From NCBI GenBank assembly GCA_024516035.1, contig CM044967.1:1706383-1770382 (forward strand): a DNA stretch of 64,000 nucleotides. The letters are read 5' to 3'. The position numbers and the translations under genes were made by a program. The stretch's first letter is position 1, and every line of letters starts with the position of its first letter. Shown piece after piece: positions 20,660 through 31,100 of this stretch. This DNA is from Bactericera cockerelli. Taxonomy: Eukaryota; Arthropoda; Insecta; Hemiptera; Triozidae. The notes under the pieces were generated by a model. It was given only the letters and a program-made list of their open reading frames with translations. It had not been told where the DNA came from and made no database searches.

Positions 20660-20872
20660 TGTCCCGGTAGCTCAGTGGTAAAGGCGGCACTCTGTGAATC
20701 CAGAGATACCAGAGGTCGCGGGTTCGAAACCCAGCCGAGACATGACAAGTTATCCTTCTATTTGGGATTTTTACCACATAATAATATGACTTGGGCTTAC
20801 TGCAGGAATAATGAGACTTAATAGTCCTAATCGGGCAGTATAAATAAGGCGATATTATTATTATTATTAAAA
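20660..20872 (+). mobile_element. SINE-A, full copy
   Basis: The head is TCCCGGTAGCTCAGTGGTAA with B box GGGTTCGAAACCC. Then GGGCTTACTGCAGGAATAAT, ending TATAAATAAGGCGATATTA and an ATT/A tail. This is one of the cleanest copies and a good reference for the family. Confidence 0.85.
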
Positions 20873-20934
20873 AAAAAAATACAAAATTTAGAACAATTAA
20901 AACAAGTAAATAAAATAAAAACAACATAGATAAC

Positions 20935-21445
20935 AAAAATATACATATGTCCCAACTAAAGGGCGGGGTCATTGCCTATGGCAATCTCTACCACCCAACC
21001 CTTTCTCTTCCACCCAACCAGTGTGACTGCTCAGCCTGATGATATAACTCCATGAGAAGTGACCGAAGTACTTTGGGTGGAAGAGATGCCGAAGTACATC
21101 GGAAGAGTTGGGTTGGGTGGAAGAGATTCAAACGTCGCTTTCGACTGCACGGTCATATCACGACGGGGTTTTACCCTCTTCCCCTGGAAACTTACAAACT
21201 AAATTAACCTCACTCGGCCTGAGTAGGGCCGGGAATAGCCAGCATCACGAGGGTTTGAATTTGAATAAGCTCGAAACAGCTGTTCAGGTATGTCCTGATA
21301 TTCATGTACATCTAGTACAACTTCTCACTTTTCTGTTTATTATACTGAATGCTTAACTTCAGTTACAGAACGAGACCTGGTGTATCTAACGCGCCATCAA
21401 TGTTGGCTCTGGAAGTGATTGCCATTGACAATAATCCCGCCCTTT
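20935..21445. mobile_element. Repeat H and repeat F copies
   Basis: 20938-21005 is repeat H inverted (GCCTATGGCAATCTCTACC). 21090-21125 is repeat H forward (GGGTTGGGTGGAAGAGATT). 21125-21250 is repeat F (CGTCGCTTTCGACTGCACGG, CCAGCATCACGAGG). 21250-21345 carries the AGCTCGAAACAGCTGTTCAGG block seen again at 33625-33700. Confidence 0.55.
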
Positions 21446-22090
21446 AGTTAGGGCATTTTTTAAAAATGTTTTTCTTTCTTTTTTATACCCCTTTTACTAA
21501 TAAATAATTAGGAGCATATGACATTCAAAGTTGAGTCCCTTATAAATAAATTTATGAAAAATAATAATAATAATAATTAGTGATTGAAGGGATTAGCTTT
21601 CATGTGGAGCTCTCCCGGTGGTAAAAGGATTGTATAGACACCCGAATCGAATCACGAATGCCCAGGCTTAATTACTTTTAATACAGATTCTTATGAACAC
21701 GTGAATATTCTGCACAACGAAAGATTCGAACCCACGACCTCTAGACCGTGAGTCGTAGGATCACCAGAGGTTGACATAGAACACTTGAAGATGTATAAAT
21801 GTGGGTCAATCGTCTCTCTCGCAGCATATGAAGTGGTTACCTTACTATTAAAATAAATTTTACCATAAACTCACTCTTAAATGGAGTCGCTGCCTTAAAT
21901 GGAAACGGGGGACCCATTCTCAATTCTTCGTCCTCATGATTTGTAAATAAAGTTCGAATGTAAACAACAACATTCTAAACAACAATAACAATATAGAATC
22001 ATTACAAAACAACAACAATGGCGTTATGAAAGTAACAAGAACAAGAGTAAGAATATTATAATAACAACAACAACAGTAACTAATATTATA
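21446..22090. other. No gene recognised
   Basis: AT-rich. 21720-21770 has a reversed tRNA-like phrase (TTCGAACCCACGACCTCTAG). No coding sequence is seen. Confidence 0.35.
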
Positions 22091-22094
22091 GCAG

Positions 22095-22275
22095 TGTTCA
22101 GGTGGGTAGCGTACTTCTTGCACGCACGGTGCCTGGGGTTCAATCCCCAGCAGCACAGAATTGTTTCTGCTCTGTGCTTGGACGTCCGGGGTCCTCTCTT
22201 ACCTCGTGAGGAAAAATGAGTAGCTGCTTTAATGTGAGCAGCAACCAGTGACGGAATTATGAGCAAAAATAAGAT
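22095..22275 (+). mobile_element. SINE-C copy
   Basis: CACGCACGGTGCCTGGGGTT, CAATCCCCAGCAGC, GTGCTTGGACGTCCGGGGTC and CCTCGTGAGGAAAAATGAG are present. The A-box end is damaged. Confidence 0.65.
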
Positions 22276-22279
22276 ATTA

Positions 22280-22402
22280 AAAAAAGTTATGATATTTGTG
22301 TAAGTAATTTTCGTGATGTCATCACAACTACTCAAACTAGCTTTACTAGGTAAATATTTGCTGAACTTGGGAATTATCGATCAAGCTACTGAGAATACTG
22401 TG
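22280..22402 (-). mobile_element. SINE-D copy, head shortened
   Basis: AAGTTATGATATTTGTGTAA, CACAACTACTCAAACTAGC and ATTATCGATCAAGCTACTGA are in reverse orientation. About 25 bases of the head are missing. Confidence 0.65.
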
Positions 22403-22709
22403 GTCGGTGAGTCTGGATAGATTAAAGATAGGTACCTCGAGAAAGTGGAAGGTGAGTCGTTAGGTACATCGTTATTCGTTGGATAATAAAACAGAATTTT
22501 AGTCGTAACAGAAATTTCAACTCACACTGGGGCTCGGGGAATAAAGTATCTGAATTTCAGGCAAGGCGCCAGGAGAAAAACTCCAAAAAAGGAAATAATT
22601 ATAATAAGGCTGTCCACTACTCCACCAGTACTGTTCAGACCTCCCCAGCATAGCAGTGTGCTGCACCGCCAAGTCGAAGGAAAAAAGTTATCATTTAATT
22701 GTGTTCATT

Positions 22710-22925
22710 AGTCTGTCCCGGTAGCTCAGTGGTAAAGGCGGCTCTCTGGTATTCCATAGGTCGCGGTTTCGAGACCCAGCCGGGACATGACATGTTATCC
22801 ACCCATTTGGGGTTTTTACCACATAATAATTTATTCGTCTTGGGCTTACTGCTGGAATAATAGGACTTAAAAGTCTTAATCAGGCAGTATAAATAAGGTG
22901 ATATTGTTATTATTATTATTACAAT
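22710..22925 (+). mobile_element. SINE-A, full copy
   Basis: CTGTCCCGGTAGCTCAGTGG, CCAGCCGGGACATGACATG and CTTGGGCTTACTGCTGGAAT, ending ATAAGGTGATATTGTTATT. Confidence 0.85.
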
Positions 22926-23069
22926 CGTAATAACAATAATGAATGCGTGTCTTGGAAAACGATCATGTTACAATTTTTTGAAACAATTTTCCTTTGAAAA
23001 TAAAAATCTTACAGGTGTTTGTTTAGAATACTTAGTTTCAATATTTTTTTTTTGGAAAAATGTTTTCAA

Positions 23070-23245
23070 GATAGGGTCTTGTAAACCATTGGTTCGAATC
23101 CCACCCAGTGCATGAATTTGTCCTCATTAGTTTGTGACCACATAATAATAAGACTCTGAGGGTTAGGTGGTAGAAAATGCTTTGAACATTAACCTCGCCT
23201 GGTGTTTACCTTCCACCGAAGAGTGTTATTATTATTATTAATATC
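23070..23245 (+). mobile_element. SINE-B, head truncated
   Basis: TTGGTTCGAATCCCACCCAG, AGTTTGTGACCACATAATAA and TTAACCTCGCCTGGTGTTTA, with an ATT tail. Confidence 0.75.
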
Positions 23246-24344
23246 ACGATTTGCAAAACTTAAATTTTTGGCTTTTTATTATATGACCAGGTTGTAGGGT
23301 TTCGGTTGAAACTCCATATAATAAATTAGGGCAACGACCTACCAAGTAAGATCTCACAATATTTTACGCTAAACCTAGGTTTTTAATAATGTATTGTATG
23401 ACTTCGTACAACAATCACCTGGAATAATTATGTAGATACAAATGAATAAAACATTAAATTAAAATTAATATGTAGCTATTTTTATATTGAGTGTTTACCT
23501 ACCCTTTTTGCATGGTGACTTGGGTTCGATCCCCAGTGGGACAGGATTTTTCCTGTACTTGAACGTCCGGGATTCACTCATAACTCGTGAGGAAAACTGT
23601 GGATTTAATTTCTTGGCACAAGATTAGCACATGGAGTGTATCTAGAGGTGTTTTCATAACAGTCATAGTACTTAACATTAGATGCACTAACGGAGACTTC
23701 ATAGAAATACTAACCTTAACCCCCTGGTGTTCACAAGTACAAATTCTGAATAATTCAGAAATAATAATTATTAGGTCTTATTTATAAATTCCAAAAAGAT
23801 TTTTTTTTTCAATGAGCAATAAATAAAAACTATGCGTTCAAATAATATAATTTTAAAAGTTTCAACAAACGTTTCTGACTTCTTGATAATATAATAAAAC
23901 CGTTATGTATTGATAATATCAACATCAAAAAAATAAATTTTGTAATGAGAAAATACAAAATTAACCTAATAAAACAGAAAATAAACGCTGTTAAAATTCA
24001 ATTAGGTACCTATTCTAGTTGCATCAGCGCCCATGTAAATGATAACAAAAAACTTTTACATTAAAATTATCAAAAATACTAGTTAAAATCCTAAGATCAT
24101 AAAAAATGGTTTTAAATGAAGATATGAATCTGAGCTTGTTTGAATTATTAGAAGATTACAAATTAAAACTTAGAATCATATTAAATTCCAAAAAACTATA
24201 AAAAATAGAAAAATTCTATTTTCAACCTAAATAAAATAAAAAAAAGTCTTGAATTCTCTCCCATGCAAACAAAATGAGCTAGGTACTTAAGCTATCAAAA
24301 ATATCAATAATGTGATTGAATAATATCAAAAATGATAGTCTGAA
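23246..24344. other. AT-rich, no gene recognised
   Basis: 23505-23600 is a SINE-C fragment (GGTTCGATCCCCAGTGGGAC, AACTCGTGAGGAAAA). The remainder is very AT-rich with AAAAATAC and AATATCAA words and no coding character. Confidence 0.4.
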
Positions 24345-24478
24345 ACAAAGTTATCATATTTGTGTTAATCACTACTCGAATCAAACTTGACTAATCTACG
24401 CTGAATCCGGGACTTAAACCACCGACCTCCAGGTTACAAGTCCGCCGATTTTTATCGATCAAGCTACTGAGGTCGGTA
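24345..24478 (-). mobile_element. SINE-D copy
   Basis: TATCATATTTGTGTTAATCA, CCGGGACTTAAACCACCGAC and ATCGATCAAGCTACTGAGGT in reverse orientation. Confidence 0.75.
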
Positions 24479-24564
24479 TGAGTCTGAAACAATGTAGAAT
24501 TTCCCGCAGTACAAATTCTTATAAAATTATTATCTATATTTATGAAAAATAAATCACAAAGAAA

Positions 24565-24771
24565 AATAATAATAATAATAATATCGCCTTTTTTATACTG
24601 CCCGATGAGGACTATTAAAGTCCCATTATTCCAGCAGTAAGCCCAAGACATATTATTAAGTGGTAAAAATCCCAAAGTAACTTGTCATGTCCCCGCTGGG
24701 TTTCGAACTCACGACCTCTGGAATCTCTGGATTAACAGAGTGCCGCCTTTACCACTGAGCTAGCGGGACAG
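24565..24771 (-). mobile_element. SINE-A, full copy just past the DNMT1 stop
   Basis: The reverse strand has head TCCCGCTAGCTCAGTGGTAA, B box and body GGGCTTACTGCTGGAATAAT, ending in AAAAAAGGCGATATTATTAT. It begins about 60 bases beyond the DNMT1 stop, in the same orientation as the gene, so it may lie in its 3' UTR. Confidence 0.8.
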
Positions 24772-24831
24772 AGCTAAATAAATTTTATCAAAGGGTTTCT
24801 GGTTGAGTTTTCACTTTGAGAATCTGACTCA

Positions 24832-24945
24832 CTAATCATCAGATTCCAGGTCAGATTCAGATAGTGCTTTGCGGTCAGATAAGATGGCTTTGATAATTTC
24901 CCGACCCACAGCTTTGGCCAATGGAGGAGGAACTGCGTTTCCAAT
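24832..24945 (-). CDS. DNMT1: DNMT1 exon 9 (motif X, stop)
   Basis: IGNAVPPPLAKAVGREIIKA is motif X, which closes the AdoMet pocket. A short acidic tail SESDLESDD and TAG follow. Confidence 0.95.
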   Translation of the reverse strand: MGNAVPPPLAKAVGREIIKAILSDRKALSESDLESDD

Positions 24946-25070
24946 CTGAAAGAAGATTTATTCTAATATAATACAATACAAATAGTTTCATCTGAAATAA
25001 CCACTTGTTCTCGTTAGATCAACGAAGATCGATGGCGCCAAATTCAGGCCAGAATCTGTGTACGGCAATG

Positions 25071-25107
<37 letters not shown>

Positions 25108-28100
25108 TGAGTGTTTCACTTCTTTTTGATACAGGAGCTATTGTAGACAATTTTGGCCTGCTCATCCCGTAGTATGCCTCCCCTCTGATGGGAAATAACT
25201 CAGAGAAGTGACACAATACTTCTTATTTAGGTGCTGGGTCAATACGAGCGCACCGGAAGGTATCCCTTAATTGCAAACAACTGTAAATAAATTTTGAGTA
25301 CATTTTTTTTGTGAGCTCGGGGTGTCGAACCCAGGACCTTTTTTCATGACAAGCAATTGCTTAACCAATGACTAAAAATGCACCAATAATAATAAAAAAA
25401 AGGGTTGGGTGGAAGAGATTGCCAAAGGCAATAACCCTGCCCTCTAGTTAGGACATATGCTTATAGATATTTTTCTATTATTTTTCCTTTTTATGGTATA
25501 TATTGTTTTCATTTTTTATTTGTTATAATAATTATTTGTACTGTACTGTACTCGTATGTCTTTTTATGTAATAAAGTGTGTAATAATAATAATAATATTA
25601 ATTAATAATAATGTAGTTCTCTAGCGAGACTTACTTGTTTGTACATGTCACTGATCTCCCCTCGGAACACAAAGCAGTCAGGGAATCCCTGAGCTCTTGC
25701 GTACTCTCGCACACTCAGCACACGGTCTTGATCCGGATGAAGGATTTTACCCTGAAATTGTCAGAAAAGGGTGTGTCTGGTTTAGCATAACTTCAATCCT
25801 GTATCCTATTTCATAACTTATTAGCACTTAATATCTTCCTGGGATAGTATGAATTAATATCTATTTTTTTTTTTTTTTTTTAAATGTCGCTTTTAACTGC
25901 ATGGTCAATGATCATATCACGACGCTGGGGTTACCGTCCATTCGCAGGATACTCATAAACCTGCTACCCACATTAACCTCACCCAGACTGGGTTGGACCG
26001 GAGTGCCAGCATCACGAAGTCTTCACCTCGCTGAACATTGCTAACCTTCGGTGATCCTATTAGAACCGGTTCGACGCGCCATCGACACTGGCAGGTACCT
26101 GTTTAATTGAGAAAAAGATAAACACTTGTCTTCGGACGACACCTGATTCCGTCCCGCGAGTTTTTTCTCTCAGGTAGTCGATACTGGATTCCGTCCCGAA
26201 CCTCTCAGATCAATCACTGAATTCCGTCCCGTCACTTATCTTATGCACCTATGTACTATGTACATAAGTACCTGATATTATGTATTAGGCTATGTACAAG
26301 TTCGGTGCCCTGGTACTTGCCCTGATGATCAGGTAATTATAGTATTTTTTCCTTATAGGCATGGCCTTCAATTAATAAATCGAGGCATGGCCTATATTGT
26401 ATTTTACCTAACCCTACTATAAACCCAAGGCATGGCCTTCATTGTATTTTACCTAACCCTACTATAAACCCAAGGCATGGCCGTCATTGTATTTTACCTA
26501 ACCCTACTATAAACTCAAGGCATGGCCTTCATTGTATTTTACCTAACCCTACTATAAACCCAAGGCATGGCCGTCATTGTATTTTACCTAACCCTACTAT
26601 AAACCCAAGGCATGGCCGTCATTGTATTTTACCTAACCCTACTATAAACTCAAGGCATGGCCTTCATTGTATTTTACCTAACCCTACTATAAACCCAAGG
26701 CATGGCCGTCATTGTATTTTACCTATTTTATTTTACGTGATTGAAAATAAACTGATGAAAAATGTTGAATTTATAATTTATGTATTTATTTATGTATATA
26801 GGACGGAACATATGGGACGGAATCGGGTATTGAACCCTTACGATGACCGGACGGAATCAGGTGTTAAAATATTGACGGGACGGAATCGACGGGACGGAAT
26901 AAGGTGAAAAAAAGGTAAATGGGACGGAAAACGGTGCCTCCCCTTGTCTTCACTCGACACATAAACGTTACTTGACAAAGTATCCCTCCTGCAAAAATAT
27001 AGTTACCTGTTTATTCATTGGGTTTGGCACAGTTACAATTGTCCCGAAGGTCCCTTCCCATGAGAGTCTTCCCAGCACTCCTTGCCAGTTGTTGTTCCCG
27101 CCTGCTGAATGCACCAGGGACCACGGGATGATGGTGTTCTTCTGACCTTCCTTCGAGCACGACTTGACGGATTTGCAATCACACACGCTTTTGTCCTTGT
27201 TGTACTTCCTGAGAAAAACATTCAGGGAATCCATGAGACTTTTTTTTCGGTTATTGTGTGCTCAATTTGGTTCTCAGTAGATTAAATCGTTGTTTTATTG
27301 CACATAAATATGCATTCAAGCATATGTATAACGTCATATTTTGATTAAAAATAATAAAAACTTAAAACAGGAAGAGTATTAATTGATTGATATATTTGGT
27401 CCTCAGTTTGGCAAGTTAATACATTAAATACAAAAGAAAAACGAACATAGCAAAATTTCACAATCTAAAATTGGAAAAATTCAGTATCTGTTTGAGTTAT
27501 TTCGTGGTACAGACGACAAACAAACTATAAAACGTCAAATCGTTCACCATTTCTGTCAACTTGACTATACCATACTTTTTACACTTTTACCTCATGTGAC
27601 AGACAAAGAGGACGCCTCTGAAATTGTTTGAACTAACATTTTCTTTTTTAAAAAAATCAGGGTTTCGATCACCCTGTATATGTTGAGATCATCACTCAAC
27701 AAGTCAACATACATACACGTAGGTAGGTTAATAAATAAAACTACCACTTTAGTGGTGAAAATTGTTAATAATAATAAAATAAATTTAAATGCTTACAACT
27801 TTTCTGTGTAAGTGGTCGTTCCACTTTTCAACCGTACTGAAATGTTTGGTAGGTCTCTCCAGTCAGCATTCCGAACAGTCGGAATCATGCTGATTCTCTT
27901 CTCCATCAGGGGCATCATGTTCTTGCAAATGTGATCTTGGAGTAAGTCGCTTACATTAGGGTGTAGATCATGGACTCTACTACCTTCCTTCATCTGAGAA
28001 ATTAGTAAATAAAATTCAATCAATCTATATTCTATTATATTAAAGTGGTTTTTTTCAACTTTATAAAATATTTATATAAACCTTATATAAATTTAATAAT

Positions 28101-31100
28101 TGCCCGGTTAACGGTTTTTAATTAACGTATATAGGAATATTTTAGTACATAGGAACAAGACCTATGTACAAATATGCAATACATACTTATGTTATATGTT
28201 ATTTTAAATATTAGAATTTTCCTCAGGTTTATGACCCATCACTGTTTTTTTTTAATAAAAAAATGTATTGATATCATCTAAATTCTAAACTGTAGTAGTT
28301 CATCTTCACCTGTAAACCAAAAAGCTCAAGAGAAACACTAAAAGTCTCATTTTATATAATTTTTCATATTCTTAAACCCTTTTGACTGATTTTCAACCCT
28401 ACTATTTTTCCATTATTTGGGAACAATATTCACTTCTTTTACTTTACCTTTTTCCAAACCTACTTGTGGTCGGCATATTTGATAACAATAAAATGCCTGA
28501 AATCGTGTGCTATTTGCACACGATTTGGAATTAAAAGTAATGGAATTCAAACTGTTTCAATGATCGCTCTCAAGACACAAAAAATTGCTTTCACGGTTGA
28601 GATGAGTCAATGATATTAAAATTATTTATTGTTAATTCAAAAGCTAGATCTGTATTCTTGTAACAATATGATGATTATGTGTTGATTTACATCAAAGACA
28701 AATTTAACACTCTCATCCAACCAATTCAATACCTACCATCTTTTGGAACTGAGTTTTGGGGGGATTGTGGAAAAGTAAGCTGTTGGCGCCTTGCTCAATT
28801 TCTGGTAAGTCCGAGATAGCGTCATACACACTGATACTTCTGTAGGGGGCGGAACGCTCTTTGTGTGTCATGTGAATGCCGTTGATTGTGACATTCCTTT
28901 GAGGGAAAGCATGCAAAGGTTTCGGGAAAGTAGGTAACGTTAGCCCAGGTTGAGCAGCTAGAATGATGACTCGGTTCCTTGACTGTGGAACACCAAAGCA
29001 TCCAGATTGAAGTAAATCAACAGTGACCTGGTAGTTCATCTTGAGGAGACAAGAGAATATTGACTGCAGAATTTCGCTCTTCTCGAAATGGATGAGACCT
29101 ATTACGTTTTCTAGGAGAATATATTTCGGCCGAAGAAAATCACAAAATGCGAGAAAGGTGAACATCAGGCTGTTCTTCATCATTGACTTTCTGGTGTCTT
29201 GAGTTCGATTGAGTTGGCTAAATCCCTGACAGGGCGGTCCTCCCACAATGATGTCTACTTCCTGTTTCTTTGGCAGGTACTGTCCTTTGTGCTTCCTGTG
29301 GCCTGAAAGTTTATATTAGCAAACTTAGTATAGAATGTCATACGTTAGCTAATCAACAGTTTACGAGATATGTATTTTGAATACTATTGAAAAATCGGAA
29401 TAAAAGGTTCAGCAAAAAGTTGTATAATATGATGACAAGCACAATACTTAAAATAAATACCCTTAAACATGATCGTAATTAAACTGAAAAAAATTACCTT
29501 CTAGCAAAGACTTCAATACTGCATTGCAATCATCTTGGAAGACAGAACAATCTTGAAAGTTGCATTCATACGAAATTGCCTCGGACTTTTCAATTTCTAC
29601 GGACCAGTGTGGAATGACAAGACCAGCTTGACACAAACCTTCCATTAGACCTCCGCAACCAGCGAAGAGGTCCAGACAGCGGAGGGGTTCTCTCAGACCT
29701 GTCATTAATTTTCGTTGATTCAAAAGTAGATCACCGGATGAGTAGTCTTCTATTTCATCCACTGAATCAATTGTGGCGAACTTTCCTGAGTCAGGATCGT
29801 AACACTTGTCGAAGTAGAAAATATATGGTGGCTCCTCCATGATCCTGTTTCTACAACTGGAGGGAACTTCTGAATTGTGAACAACAATGCATGACTCTAC
29901 CAGGGACTTTATGAAAACGGTAAATTTTTGTTCCGACCAGAATACATAGTTTATATCATGCTTCAAATTTCCTACCGTTGATTGTGTCGTATATTCTGGT
30001 CGGTAGATCACCCGAAGCACCAACTTGACATCGTTCTTAAATGAAACGATTTTCCTAATTTGGGCTATTTCAAGGGGTTTTGTAGAAGGTTCGATTGACC
30101 ATTCATCTTTGTTTTTTCGGTAATATTCAGTATAAATGTCTGGGTCCTTGAGTTCCACATCCTCGTCAGACATATTGTCGTCATCTAGTGAACTTTCGTC
30201 GGGGAAAATGGATCCTGGTTCTAGAAGAATGAAATCCCCAACCTTATACTTGCTATTCTTGTAGTGTACAGTTTCATAACATGGGTAGCACATGACAGAT
30301 TCCGAGAGTTCGTTTTCAAGACGAGTCTCCTGGATTGGTGCGCAGAAGTAACATCTCTCGGTTTGCAAATGCTCTGGTTTGAGCTGTTCAAATCTAGCTT
30401 GCGATGGTACGTATACCTTGTTGCATAGGAAGTTCTGCACGCACTGGGCTTTTAAACATTCATGTTTGCAATTAGTATGTGTTTCTTTACTCGTTACAAA
30501 ATCTGTACAAACCGTTTTCTTTATTACAGATAGTTCAATTGTTTCACATGAGCTTGATAAGAAGATATTTGAATTGTCATATTCAACTCTCTCGCCTAAT
30601 ATGGTTTCCGCCGGGCGGAGTAACCATTGCACCTGGGCTTTCAATGTTGAACCTGATTCTGATAGGTTTTCTGCCTTTACCATTTCCAAAGTGTCTCGAA
30701 TGCTGCGCACATTGCTGCATTCCATTAAATCCTCAGGGATTTCATCAACCGATAATCTTTTGCTTTTCACAATCTCAACCTCCTCTGTGTATGCATCTTC
30801 ATCTTCACTACCATCTGTTCTTGACTTTTTACTTCCCATCTTGAGTTCTATTCTTTCGAACAAAGGTTTCTCACTATCTTCTTCGCTCTCTTCATCCACC
30901 TCGTTTTCTTCTTCAAATTTCTTCGTATCTTGTCCATGAGTTTCAATTTTTTGATCTTCATTTTTGGTATCTGCTGTTTTTTGTTTATTTTTCACTTTGA
31001 ATAATGATACAACTCGTGCAAACTTTCCGTTAATAGTTTCAACACAGTCGCCTACGATGATTTTATTCAGGTTCACAAGTACCCCAGCCGAGAAATCGTT

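Noticed and set aside
28478..28532. Short hairpin (AATCGTGTGC / GCACACGATT) in DNMT1 intron 5 as a microRNA
   Set aside because: The stem is only about 11 bp with a 5-base loop, too short for a microRNA precursor.
30379..30939. 186-codon plus-strand ORF inside DNMT1 exon 4
   Set aside because: Antisense shadow of the acidic, low-complexity part of DNMT1 (Ser-rich translation of Glu/Asp codons).
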